This document shows, one piece after another, positions 35,107 through 46,561 of a stretch of 64,000 nt of DNA. The stretch comes from Actinomycetales bacterium Actino_02 (lineage in GTDB: Bacteria > Actinomycetota > Actinomycetes > Propionibacteriales > Propionibacteriaceae). The stretch lies in assembly GCA_001603275.1 (NCBI GenBank), contig LUYM01000014.1, positions 86,150-150,149 of the forward strand, in the 5' to 3' direction. The stretch's first letter is position 1; each line of letters opens with the position of its first letter. The notes under the pieces are model-generated. The model saw nothing but the letters and a program-made list of their open reading frames with translations, ran no database searches and was not told the DNA's origin. Made by a program: the position numbers and the translations under genes.

Positions 35107-37149
35107 GTGAACGTGCTGGACATGGTGAAGCGGCTCCTGGTGGGCCGAAAGCTCGCCAACGCCCAACTTGGCGAAACGCTTTTGCCCAAGCGAATTGCCC
35201 TTCCGGTGTTCGCCTCGGACGCTCTGAGTTCGGTCGCGTACGCCCCGGACGAGATCCTGCTGACGCTGTCCTTGGCAGGCATGGCCGGCTTCGCCTTTTC
35301 CTGGCAGATCGCGCTGGCTGTCGCCGCTGTGATGCTGATCGTCGTCCTCTCCTACCGCCAGACCGTGCACGCCTACCCGTCCGGCGGTGGCGACTACGAG
35401 GTCGCCACGGTGAACCTTGGCCCGAGTGCCGGGCTCGTGGTCGCCTCTGCGCTGCTGGTCGACTACGTCCTGACCGTGGCCGTGTCCGTGTCCTCCGGCG
35501 TGCAGAACGCCAAGGCGATCTTCCCGGCTCTGGAAGGTCACGAAGGGTGGGTGGCGGCGCTGGGCATCCTGGCGCTGATGGGGATGAACCTGCGCGGGGT
35601 GCGGGAGTCGGGCTCCTTCTTTGCGATCCCCACCTACGGCTTCATGATCGGCGTGCTCGGCATGACCGGCTGGGGGTTGTTCCGGATCTTCGGGCTGGGC
35701 GAGCACCTGCAGGCGCCCACCGCCGGCTTGGAGGTGATCGGCTCGCCTGCCTTCGAGCCGTTGGCCGGAGTGGCCATGCTGGTCTTGATGTCGCGGGCCT
35801 TTTCGTCCGGCTGTGCTGCGCTGACCGGTGTGGAGGCCATCTCCAACGGCGTGCCGGCTTTCCGTGAGCCGAAGAGCCGCAACGCGGCCACCACCCTCGC
35901 CCTTCTTGGCGGCATCGCGATCACCATGCTGTCGGGCATCGTCGTGCTGGCCAATCTGACCGGGTTGAAGCTGGTCGATCCGGAGGGTCACTCACACTTC
36001 GCCCGGAACGGCGTTCCGGTAGAGATCGCCCACGAAACGGCGATGGGTCAGCTGGCCCGGACGATCTTCGACAACTTCACGCCGGGCTTCTACTTCGTGA
36101 TCGCCATGACCATGATCATCCTGATCCTGGCTGCGAACACCGCCTTCAACGGTTTCCCGGTGCTCGGCTCGATCCTGGCCAGGGACGGGTTCCTGCCCAA
36201 GGCGCTGCACACCCGTGGCGACCGGCTGGCCTTCTCCAACGGCATCATCGCGCTGGCCGCCGCGGCGGTTGCGCTGGTGCTGATTTACGACGCCTCGGTG
36301 ACGTCGCTGATCCAGCTCTACGTGGTCGGGGTGTTCGTGTCATTCACGGTGAGCCAGTTCGGCATGATGCGGCACTGGACCCGGCACCTAGCCACGGAGC
36401 GGGATCCGAAAGAGCGCTCGCGGATGCAGCGCTCACGGATCATCAACGCCATCGGCCTGACCGGTACCGGTGTGGTGCTGATCATCGTGCTGGCCTCGAA
36501 GTTCATCTACGGGGCCTACCTGGCCGTGTTGGCGATGGCCGTGGTCTTCGTTCTGATGCGCTCGATCCGGCGTCACTACGACAAGGTCCGTCGGGAGACC
36601 GCAGTCAGCCCGACCGAGGCACGGCTGCTGCCGAGCCGGGTTCGGGCCGTCATCATGGTCCAGGAAGTCAACAAGCCCACGATGCGCGCAGTGAACTTCG
36701 CTCGGGCCACCCGGGCGAGTTCGATCGAAGCCGTCACCGTGTCCATCGACGAGGCCGAGACCAAGTCGATCATCGCTGAATGGGAGGCCCAGGGGCTGGA
36801 AGTGCCGCTGCGGGTGATCGCCTCGCCGTACCGGGAGGTGACCGGGCCGTTCTTGAACTATGTGAAGGGGATCCGCTCCGACAACCCGCGGGACGTTGTC
36901 TGCGTGTACATCCCCGAGTACGTGGTCGGTCACTGGTGGGAAAGTGTGCTGCACAACCAGACGGGCCTGATCCTGAAGGCTCGGCTGAACTTTATGCAGG
37001 GGGTGATGGTGACCTCGGTGCCATATCTGCTGGCCTCGTCGCGGTATGCCATCGACCGCGCCAAGCGGGACAATGTAGCCGCGTGGCGGCGTCCCGGCAG
37101 TGGCCAAGTGCGGATGACCGACACCGACGATCGGCCGGCTCGGCGGTGA
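35107..37149 (+). CDS. APC family amino acid/potassium permease with cytoplasmic C-terminal domain
   Basis: 680-residue membrane transporter of the APC superfamily with about twelve membrane helices in the first ~480 residues (hallmarks FASDALSSVAYAPDEIL and YPSGGGDYEVA). A soluble C-terminal domain has MVQEVNKPTMRAVNFARA, resembling universal-stress-like modules in KUP/APC proteins. The substrate is undetermined; the link to two TrkA genes makes potassium a possibility. I chose GTG at 35107: TAGGGT lies eight bases upstream and the conserved VKRLLVGRKLAN follows. The stop overlaps the methyltransferase start (GTGA). Confidence 0.88.
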   Translation: MNVLDMVKRLLVGRKLANAQLGETLLPKRIALPVFASDALSSVAYAPDEILLTLSLAGMAGFAFSWQIALAVAAVMLIVVLSYRQTVHAYPSGGGDYEVATVNLGPSAGLVVASALLVDYVLTVAVSVSSGVQNAKAIFPALEGHEGWVAALGILALMGMNLRGVRESGSFFAIPTYGFMIGVLGMTGWGLFRIFGLGEHLQAPTAGLEVIGSPAFEPLAGVAMLVLMSRAFSSGCAALTGVEAISNGVPAFREPKSRNAATTLALLGGIAITMLSGIVVLANLTGLKLVDPEGHSHFARNGVPVEIAHETAMGQLARTIFDNFTPGFYFVIAMTMIILILAANTAFNGFPVLGSILARDGFLPKALHTRGDRLAFSNGIIALAAAAVALVLIYDASVTSLIQLYVVGVFVSFTVSQFGMMRHWTRHLATERDPKERSRMQRSRIINAIGLTGTGVVLIIVLASKFIYGAYLAVLAMAVVFVLMRSIRRHYDKVRRETAVSPTEARLLPSRVRAVIMVQEVNKPTMRAVNFARATRASSIEAVTVSIDEAETKSIIAEWEAQGLEVPLRVIASPYREVTGPFLNYVKGIRSDNPRDVVCVYIPEYVVGHWWESVLHNQTGLILKARLNFMQGVMVTSVPYLLASSRYAIDRAKRDNVAAWRRPGSGQVRMTDTDDRPARR

Positions 37150-38279
37150 GCCCGCTACAGCCTGGAGACCTCATCACCGGGCTTGAGATCGGTCCGGTGG
37201 CGCACGGGGGTCACTTCGTGGCTCGGCATGAGGGCCAGGTGGTCTTCGTCCGCCATGCGCTAAGCGGTGAGCGAGTCGACGTCAGGATCACCGACGTGAA
37301 CCGACGCTATGCGCGGGGCGTGGTGGTGGCCGTCCGGCAGGCCAGCGAGCATCGAGTCGAGCCGCCGTGCCCGGTCGCCGGGCTGTGCGGCGGCTGCGAC
37401 TTCCAACATGTCAGTGCTGCCCACAGTCGTGAGCTGAAGCGCCAGGTGGTCGTCGAGCAGTTGGCTCACCTGGCCGGGTACGAGTTCACCGGGGCCATCG
37501 CCGACGTTGCCCCGTCTCCGCTGCACTGGCGTGGCCGGATGCGCTACCGCGTCGATGATCAGGGTCGCCCCGGACTGCTGGCCCACCGCTCGCGCGAGAT
37601 CGTCCCGTTGCCCGACGGTGGCTGCCGGATCGCGCTGCCGCAGATCGCGGATCCGCCGGTGCAGTCTCGGGCTGGGGGAGAGCTGCGCGCGGTGGCGACG
37701 GCCGAGGCTCACTACTTCGGCGCCGACGAGTCTGTCGAGGTAACCGAGTACGTCGGGGAGTTGCGGTATCAGGTGGCCGGCGATGGGTTCTGGCAGCCGC
37801 ATGTCGCTGCCGCGCGGACGCTGAGTGAGGCCGTCCTGGCCGGCCTTGAGCCGGAGCCGGGCGAGGTTGCCTTCGACCTGTACTGCGGGGTCGGACTGTT
37901 CAGCGGAGTGCTGGCCGCGGCCGGTTGCCGCGTGTGGGGCATCGAGGGCGCGGCAACGGCAGTCGGGCTTGCTCGCCGCAATGTGCCGGGGGGCACCTTC
38001 GTGGCGGGCGATGTGGGCCGCAGATTGGCTCGGCTGCCCCGGAGCGCCGATCTGGTGGTGCTGGACCCGCCGCGCACCGGCGCGGGCGCCGAGGTTCTGT
38101 CCAGGATCGTCACGCGGACGCCACGCCGGATCGCCTACGTCGCCTGCGACCCGGCCGCCCTAGGGCGGGACCTGCGTACTTTGGCCGAGCTGGGCTACCG
38201 AACCACGGCTGTGAGCGCCTACGACTTGTTCCCGCTGACCCACCATGTTGAATGCCTTGCCATTCTTGAACCCAGATGA
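37146..38279 (+). CDS. TrmA/RumA-family 23S rRNA or tRNA m5U methyltransferase
   Basis: 377-residue SAM-dependent RNA methyltransferase. A TRAM domain (about residues 1-60) is followed by an iron-sulphur Cys cluster (CPVAGLCGGCDFQH), the SAM-binding FDLYCGVGLFSGVLA, the LDPPRTGAG motif and the catalytic YVACDPAALGRDL, whose Cys forms the covalent RNA adduct. Whether the target is rRNA or tRNA is not clear. GTG at 37146 overlaps the permease stop, and the ATGA at its end overlaps the next small gene, making a coupled three-gene unit. Confidence 0.92.
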   Translation: MSPLQPGDLITGLEIGPVAHGGHFVARHEGQVVFVRHALSGERVDVRITDVNRRYARGVVVAVRQASEHRVEPPCPVAGLCGGCDFQHVSAAHSRELKRQVVVEQLAHLAGYEFTGAIADVAPSPLHWRGRMRYRVDDQGRPGLLAHRSREIVPLPDGGCRIALPQIADPPVQSRAGGELRAVATAEAHYFGADESVEVTEYVGELRYQVAGDGFWQPHVAAARTLSEAVLAGLEPEPGEVAFDLYCGVGLFSGVLAAAGCRVWGIEGAATAVGLARRNVPGGTFVAGDVGRRLARLPRSADLVVLDPPRTGAGAEVLSRIVTRTPRRIAYVACDPAALGRDLRTLAELGYRTTAVSAYDLFPLTHHVECLAILEPR

Positions 38280-38455
38280 ACGAGCAACCGAAGCGCCGGA
38301 CGGTCGAGGCCAAGTGCCCGATTCGCCCTGGTGACATCTGCAATCTCTGCCAGCTGGACGTCACAGGTCCGCAGGACTGTCCGCTGGTCTATTTGGTGCG
38401 CACCGATCCCGATCTCGAGCAGGAGTGGATCGCGCAGCGCCGCAGGACCAGATAG
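38276..38455 (+). CDS. 59-residue Cys-rich protein (DUF6767-like)
   Basis: Small protein translated from an ATG overlapping the methyltransferase stop (ATGA). It has a compact Cys pattern: CPIRPGDICNLCQLDVTGPQ with three Cys, then DCPLVYLVRTDPDLEQEW with a fourth (Cys14, Cys22, Cys25, Cys35), suggesting a metal site. It resembles small actinobacterial proteins I recall as DUF6767; that name is from memory and should be checked. The translational coupling suggests co-regulation with the RNA methyltransferase. The function is unknown. Confidence 0.78.
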   Translation: MNEQPKRRTVEAKCPIRPGDICNLCQLDVTGPQDCPLVYLVRTDPDLEQEWIAQRRRTR

Positions 38456-38508
38456 AAGCGGGTCTCGACGGGGCTGCGCTGCTGGCCGAGCGAGCTAGGC
38501 TGAGTTAG

Positions 38509-38526
38509 TATCTCGACATCGAGATA
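38509..38526. promoter_or_regulatory. perfect palindromic operator upstream of aconitase
   Basis: TATCTCGA-CA-TCGAGATA: 8-bp arms and a two-base centre, 22 bases before the aconitase ATG. A -10-like TAGTAT (38506-38511) runs into its left arm, so a bound repressor would cover the start of transcription. No regulator gene lies next to it. Confidence 0.72.
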
Positions 38527-38548
38527 TCTTGGGGACGATGGAGGTCCA

Positions 38549-41352
<2,804 letters not shown>

Positions 41353-41356
<4 letters not shown>

Positions 41357-41859
41357 GCTCGAAGCGGGCCAGGGCGTCGCGGACGGATCCCGTTCCGGCT
41401 CGCGACGTCCTGCCGCTGTCGGCCCGGATCGCCTGGTCCTATCTGGCCAGCCTCGGTGCCGTGGTGATTGCGGCCGGAGTGGTCGTGTTGGGCAACGTCA
41501 GCGTCGGAACGGTGGCCTGCCGGGCGGCCGGCGAGGACACCGGCGCCGACTGCCGACTTGGCTGGGCAGTGGTCAGCGGCTTAGCCGGGCTGGCGCTGGG
41601 CTGGGTGATCCTGGCGTTGCTGCTTCATCTGGGCTGGCGCTATGCGGTCGCGGCCACGGGATGGGCGGCCATGCTGGTGGCCGTCGATCGGCTGGAGGAG
41701 TGGTGGTGGTGGGGGCTTGCCCTCCTGGTGCCGCTGGCTGCCGCACTCGTCAGCCATGAGTGGGCACCGAGCAGACGATTCCGGCTCTGGGCGAACTGGG
41801 GTCTGGCTCTGCTCGTGGCGATCGCGATCGGCGCAATCAGCTGGTGGCTGGTGGCCTGA
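41353..41859 (+). CDS. hypothetical four-helix membrane protein
   Basis: 168 residues, not recognised. A basic N-terminus (SSKRARASR) precedes about four hydrophobic helices: roughly residues 28-50, 70-92, 98-115 and 117-135, plus a C-terminal one, with an unusual EEWWWWG run at a membrane edge. One extracytoplasmic loop has two Cys ([15 protein letters not shown]) that could form a disulphide. The ATG overlaps the aconitase stop, so expression is tied to acnA. Confidence 0.7.
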
Positions 41860-41883
41860 ATCGCACAGGCGTACGATTAAGGG

Positions 41884-42264
41884 ATGAATGCAGGCCAGGT
41901 CCTCGGGGTGCCGCCGGGCTGGCCCGAGCGGGTTTGGCCCCCTGGTTCGCCGGATTGGGAGCTGAGCGCAGTCGAGTTCCTCCTGGACTGCTGCCCAGCG
42001 GAGTTCCGCAATCATCCGGTGCTGCGACGTCAGCCACTCGTCCTTGCCCGGTTCGCCGGCTGGCAGCTGGACGGCGCGCTGCGGGCCGGTGAGCTGGATC
42101 TGCGGACACTTCGTTTCTCCTTGTCGCAACGAGTGCCGCCGCAGGTGGTGGGGCAGGCTGCGGAGGTGTGGCAGGAGGCCATGGCCCAGCTTCAGCGGCT
42201 GCGCCGGGAGGCCCGGTTAGTAGAGGACGCCCTCGGCGGTGCGCGGGTCCGCGCTCGGCTGTGA
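41884..42264 (+). CDS. conserved hypothetical protein upstream of dxs
   Basis: 126-residue soluble protein, not recognised by name. It opens with VPPGWPERVWPPGSPDWE, followed by a helical domain containing WLLD-type and FRNHPVLRRQP segments and a C-terminal coiled helix (EAMAQLQRLRREARLVEDAL). TACGAT ends exactly six bases before the ATG, so it is probably leaderless. It ends 14 bases before dxs, which has its own leaderless promoter inside that gap. Confidence 0.72.
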   Translation: MNAGQVLGVPPGWPERVWPPGSPDWELSAVEFLLDCCPAEFRNHPVLRRQPLVLARFAGWQLDGALRAGELDLRTLRFSLSQRVPPQVVGQAAEVWQEAMAQLQRLRREARLVEDALGGARVRARL

Positions 42265-42278
42265 CGTAGACTCCTGGA

Positions 42279-44198
42279 GTGCCGCTTCTCGACCAGATCA
42301 GCAGTCCCCAGGACCTTCGGAAGCTGGATCCCAGCCAGCTCCCGGCGTTGGCCGAGGAGATCCGGGGCTTCCTGATCAGCAATGTCAGCCGTACTGGCGG
42401 GCATTTGGGTCCGAACCTGGGCGTTGTCGAACTCACCATCGCGCTGCATCGCGTGTTCGACTCTCCCGCCGAGCCGATCATCTTCGATACCGGCCATCAG
42501 AGTTATGTCCACAAGATTCTGACCGGGCGTCAGGCCGGGTTTCCGACGCTACGCAAGCCGGGTGGCCTGTCCGGCTACCCCTCTCGTGCCGAGTCGCCGC
42601 ACGACTGGGTGGAGAGCTCCCACGCATCAGCCGGGCTGTCCTGGGCGGACGGAATGGCCAAGGCTTTCCGGCTGCAGGGACGTGAGGATCACGTGGTCGT
42701 CGTGGTGGGGGATGGGGCCCTGACTGGCGGGATGGCCTGGGAGGCTCTGAACAACATCGCGGTCGCCCAGGACGAGCGCCTGGTGATCGTGATCAACGAC
42801 AACGGGCGCTCCTACACCCCGACCGTGGGTGGGGTCGCCACTCAGCTGTCCGTCCTGGGCAAGCAGCTGACGGCGATTCGCACCGATCGTCGCTATGAGC
42901 GGATGCTGCGCCGGATCAAGGACACCGTCTCGGGTGCGCCGGTGATCGGGCAGATGATTTACGGCCTGATGCACGGCTTCAAGATGGGCGTCAAGGATGT
43001 CCTGGCTCCTCAGGGCATGTTCTCCGACCTGGGTCTGAAGTACGTCGGCCCGATCGACGGTCACGACATTGCCGCGGTTGAGCTGGCCCTGCAACGCGCC
43101 AAGAACTTCGACGCCCCGGTGCTGGTGCACTGCATCACTCAGAAGGGGCGCGGCTTCAAGGCCGCCGAGCAGGACGAGCAGGATCGCTTCCATGCTGTTG
43201 GCGTGATCGATGAGGTCACCGGCGAGTCGCTGGCGCCTGGCGTGCGATCGTGGACCGACGCCTTTGGCGATGAGTTGGCCCGGATCGCTGCCACCGACGA
43301 CAAGGTGGTCGCCATCACCGCGGCCATGCTGCATCCCACCGGACTGGATCGGTTCGCCAAGCTGTTCCCGGATCGGGTCTTCGACGTCGGGATTGCCGAG
43401 CAACACGCCGTCACCAGCGCGGCGGGGTTGGCCACGGCCGGGCTGCATCCGGTGGTGGCCGTGTACGCCACCTTCCTCAACCGCGCCTTCGATCAGGTCC
43501 TGATGGACGTGGCGCTGCATCGGCTGGGGGTGACCTTCGTGCTGGATCGCGCCGGAGTGACGGGTCCGGACGGGCCGAGCCACCACGGGGTGTGGGATCC
43601 ATCGGTGCTGGGGCTGGTCCCCGGGCTGACGTTGGCGGCACCGCGCGACGAGGCGCGGCTGTGCGACGCGCTGAGGGCTGCGGTGAAGATCAACGACCGG
43701 CCCAGTGTGATCCGCTATTCGAAAGAGGCTCTTCCTGAGGGACTGCCGGCCGTCGCACAGTCGGGAAGCGTCGACGTGCTCTTCGGTGAAGGAAATGGGC
43801 GAGTCCTGATCGTCGGCTACGGCCAACTGTGCGGCATGGCCGTCGAGGTCGGCCGCCGATTGGCCCAGCAGGGGATCAGCGCGACCGTGGTCGATCCGGT
43901 GTGGGCACTGCCGGTTTCCACCGATCTGCTGAAGCTGGTGGCCCGACACGAGTTGGTGCTCACCGTCGAGGACAACCAGATCGTCGGCGGTCTGGGGGCC
44001 CGGCTGTCCCAGGAGTGCCGTGCAGCCGGAATCGACACACGAATCCGCGAGTTCGGAGTGCCCGCACAGTTCGTGCGCCAGGGTGCCCGTCCCGAGATTC
44101 TCGAAGAACTGGGCTTGACCGCTCAGCAGCTGGCCCGGTTCGCCACCGAGCAGATCGCCGCCACCGAGCGGCGCCAGAGTCTCACCAGAGCCGAATGA
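42279..44198 (+). CDS. dxs: 1-deoxy-D-xylulose-5-phosphate synthase
   Basis: 639-residue thiamine-diphosphate enzyme joining pyruvate and glyceraldehyde 3-phosphate, the first step of the non-mevalonate isoprenoid pathway. The ThDP motif is GDGALTGGMAWEALNN. The catalytic His region TGHQSYVHKILTGR, the DRAGVTGPDGPSHHG loop and the transketolase C domain are all present. TAGACT ends exactly six bases before the GTG start, so it is probably leaderless. It is convergent with the RNase D gene; the two reading frames overlap by 17 bases at their ends. Confidence 0.97.
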   Translation: MPLLDQISSPQDLRKLDPSQLPALAEEIRGFLISNVSRTGGHLGPNLGVVELTIALHRVFDSPAEPIIFDTGHQSYVHKILTGRQAGFPTLRKPGGLSGYPSRAESPHDWVESSHASAGLSWADGMAKAFRLQGREDHVVVVVGDGALTGGMAWEALNNIAVAQDERLVIVINDNGRSYTPTVGGVATQLSVLGKQLTAIRTDRRYERMLRRIKDTVSGAPVIGQMIYGLMHGFKMGVKDVLAPQGMFSDLGLKYVGPIDGHDIAAVELALQRAKNFDAPVLVHCITQKGRGFKAAEQDEQDRFHAVGVIDEVTGESLAPGVRSWTDAFGDELARIAATDDKVVAITAAMLHPTGLDRFAKLFPDRVFDVGIAEQHAVTSAAGLATAGLHPVVAVYATFLNRAFDQVLMDVALHRLGVTFVLDRAGVTGPDGPSHHGVWDPSVLGLVPGLTLAAPRDEARLCDALRAAVKINDRPSVIRYSKEALPEGLPAVAQSGSVDVLFGEGNGRVLIVGYGQLCGMAVEVGRRLAQQGISATVVDPVWALPVSTDLLKLVARHELVLTVEDNQIVGGLGARLSQECRAAGIDTRIREFGVPAQFVRQGARPEILEELGLTAQQLARFATEQIAATERRQSLTRAE

Positions 44199-45450
44199 TC
44201 ACCGGTACGACCAGCTCGCGCTGCCACTGACGGGCACCGGACTCGGCAAGTCGCCGATCGGCTTCGGCGGCGTCCATGGTCGCGGGAGAGTCCCACAGCA
44301 GCCGCCGCAAATGGTCGGGGGACAGCAGGTTCTCCACGGGCAGTTCCAGGCTCTCGGCAAGCTCGATCAACGCCGGACGGACCCGGTTGAAACGCTCGAA
44401 GGAGTCCGGCCAGCGCCGCTCCCAGGCGCGGGGCTGCGGCGGCCCGTCGGGGACCAAGTGCCGTGCCGGGTACTCGGCCTTGGGTAGCTGGACAGCTCGC
44501 TTGACCGCAGCCAGCCAATGCTGCTCGTTGCGCAGTGCCGACCGCTTGGCGAAACCGGGAACGCCGCGAATCCAGGTTCGATCCAGATTTCGCTCGCGAG
44601 AGCTCTCCACCACCCGGGCCAACTCGACGACGCTGCGGTCGGGGAGCACCCGGCCGGGCGCCCGATCCTCAAGCCGGGCAATCTCCTCGCGTGCCAGCCA
44701 CAGCTCCCGAGCGACGGCCAGGCCCAGCAGGCTGCGCAGGTTGTGCAGGCCAGTGAGCCGGCGCCAGGGCTCCTTGCGGGGAACTGTCGGGTCATTGGCG
44801 TGCTCTGCCAGGTGTTGGAACTCCTGCATGGCCCAATCGAGCTTGCCGGTATCGGTGAGCTTGTCGATCTGCCACTCTCGCAACTCGGCCAACCGCTCGA
44901 CGTCCAATGCGGCGTAGTTCAGCCAGTCTTCCGGGATCGGCCGCTTGGACCAGTCCGCAGCAGAATGCTCCTTGGCCAGTGACAGCCCGAGGGCCTGCTC
45001 CATCAGTGCACTCAGGTTCACCCGGGGCAGACCGAGGAGGCGGGCGGCCAGTTCGGTGTCGAAGAGCTGGGTGGGCAGCAGCTTCACCTCGGCCAGGCAG
45101 GGGAGGTCCTGGCTGGCGGCGTGAAGAATCCAGTCGACGCCGGCCAGCTTGGCCGCCAATGCGGAGAGGTCGGCTCGCGGCTGGCCGTTCTCGAAGGCCG
45201 TCGGGTCGATCAGATGAGTGCCGGCACCCTCTCGGCGCAGCTGAATCAGATAGGCCTTGGCGGTGTAGCGATAGCCGTGCGCCCTCTCGGTGTCGACGCC
45301 GACCGGCCCGTGCCCTGCTGCCAGCGCGGCGATGCTGGCCGCGAGTGCTTCCTCGGTATCCACCAGAGGCGGAATGCCGTCGGCCGGCGTAGCCAACACC
45401 GGATAGCTGACGACAGGCGCGGTGGCCTCTGCTTGGTCTACCTCAACCAC
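44182..45450 (-). CDS. rnd: ribonuclease D
   Basis: 422-residue 3'-5' exoribonuclease of the DEDDy class, trimming tRNA and other stable RNA 3' ends. The exonuclease site shows VGVDTERA (DxE), LHAASQDL and the later Tyr/Asp pair in WLNYAALDVE; an HRDC domain follows (about residues 215-300). The start is GTG at 45450, with AAGGGCGAG upstream, overlapping the DUF3000 gene end by 13 bases. The DUF3000-rnd pair next to dxs matches mycobacterial Rv2680-Rv2682. Confidence 0.92.
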   Translation of the reverse strand: MVEVDQAEATAPVVSYPVLATPADGIPPLVDTEEALAASIAALAAGHGPVGVDTERAHGYRYTAKAYLIQLRREGAGTHLIDPTAFENGQPRADLSALAAKLAGVDWILHAASQDLPCLAEVKLLPTQLFDTELAARLLGLPRVNLSALMEQALGLSLAKEHSAADWSKRPIPEDWLNYAALDVERLAELREWQIDKLTDTGKLDWAMQEFQHLAEHANDPTVPRKEPWRRLTGLHNLRSLLGLAVARELWLAREEIARLEDRAPGRVLPDRSVVELARVVESSRERNLDRTWIRGVPGFAKRSALRNEQHWLAAVKRAVQLPKAEYPARHLVPDGPPQPRAWERRWPDSFERFNRVRPALIELAESLELPVENLLSPDHLRRLLWDSPATMDAAEADRRLAESGARQWQRELVVPVIIRLW

Positions 45451-46034
45451 GAGCTCGCCCTTCGCGAAGCAATCGGAACCACGCCCTCGGGCAGAGGTGG
45501 CAAGCCCGAGGTCTGACACACCAGGTCGCCCCAGCTCTCCAGATGGCGGACCAAATCAGCGGCGGTCTCGATCAGCGGCGTCCAGGACGCGCGCAACTCG
45601 ATCTCGGCGCGCAGGCCCTCCGTCGCAATCCCGCCGAATGAGCGGCTCGCTACTGTCGTGACGGTGCCACTGGGGGCGGTGTAGGCGGCCTGGTTGCGTT
45701 CCAGAGCGTCCAGCAACCAACTCCAACCCACCTCGGTGATCAACGGGTCGATCGCCATTTCTGCATCGACCTCAGCTCGGGCATAGGTGACGCAGCGGAA
45801 CTCGCCCTCCCAGGCCGCGCTGCCGGCCGGATCATGGAGGACGACCAGGCGGCCACTGCCCAACTCATCACCGGCGACCTCAACTTCGGCGCTGATCGCC
45901 ACCGAGAACGGCGCAATCTTGGCCGGAGCCGGGATTTCCTCCACGCTCAGCTCCGGTCGCCAAGACATTTCGACGATCGCAGTCACCACGTCTTGGAAGA
46001 GTGGTGATGGGGTCGGCTCGAACCGTGCGGCCAC
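45438..46034 (-). CDS. DUF3000 family protein
   Basis: 198-residue actinobacterial protein of unknown function. Family segments include FQDVVTAIVEMSWRPE near the N-terminus, PAKIAPFSVAISAEV, LITEVGWSWLLDAL and ELRASWTPL. No membrane segment or signal is seen. TAGGCT ends exactly six bases before the GTG start on the minus strand, so it heads a leaderless message that continues into rnd. The msrB stop lies 26 bases upstream, so it is not simply part of that unit. Confidence 0.88.
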   Translation of the reverse strand: MAARFEPTPSPLFQDVVTAIVEMSWRPELSVEEIPAPAKIAPFSVAISAEVEVAGDELGSGRLVVLHDPAGSAAWEGEFRCVTYARAEVDAEMAIDPLITEVGWSWLLDALERNQAAYTAPSGTVTTVASRSFGGIATEGLRAEIELRASWTPLIETAADLVRHLESWGDLVCQTSGLPPLPEGVVPIASRRASSWLR

Positions 46035-46060
46035 GGCCCGAGCCTAATGAACCCGGGCCC

Positions 46061-46498
46061 TCAACCGGCGCTGGGCGCGCCGTCGACCGGCGTGCTGAGC
46101 GGCTCAAAGGTCAAACTGACCGAGTTGATGCAGAAGCGCTGGTCGGTTGGTGTGCCGTAGCCCTCGCCTTCGAACACGTGGCCCAAGTGGGAGTCACAGG
46201 CAGCGCAGCGCACCTCCACCCGCGGGCGTCCGGGCAGGCTGCGATCCTCGAGATACACCACCCGGTCCTCGGCGGCCGTGGTGTAGAAGGACGGCCAGCC
46301 ACAGTGCGATTCGAACTTGTGGTCGCTGCGGAACAGCTCGGTGCCGCAGGCGCGGCAGCGGTAGATGCCGGCCGCGGTGGTGTCGGTGTACTCCCCGGTG
46401 AAGGGTGCCTCAGTGCCCGACTCGCGCAGAACCCGATACTCCAGCGGGGAGAGCAAGGCCTTCCACTGCTCGGGGGTCTTTTCGATCTTCAAGCCCAT
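46061..46498 (-). CDS. msrB: peptide-methionine (R)-S-oxide reductase
   Basis: 145-residue repair enzyme reducing methionine-R-sulphoxide in proteins with thioredoxin. Two CxxC pairs bind structural zinc (CRACGTEL and CAACDSHLGH), the substrate site has CGWPSFY, and the catalytic Cys is in RFCINSVSL. The start is ATG at 46498, with AAGGAG seven bases upstream; the same frame is open far upstream, antisense to the polymerase gene, but that part is not coding. Confidence 0.95.
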   Translation of the reverse strand: MGLKIEKTPEQWKALLSPLEYRVLRESGTEAPFTGEYTDTTAAGIYRCRACGTELFRSDHKFESHCGWPSFYTTAAEDRVVYLEDRSLPGRPRVEVRCAACDSHLGHVFEGEGYGTPTDQRFCINSVSLTFEPLSTPVDGAPSAG

Positions 46499-46561
46499 CT
46501 GATGCTCCTTCGCAATTGTCTGCCTGACCGCGTGGCCGCGGCCGCACCCTAGCCTTGACCC

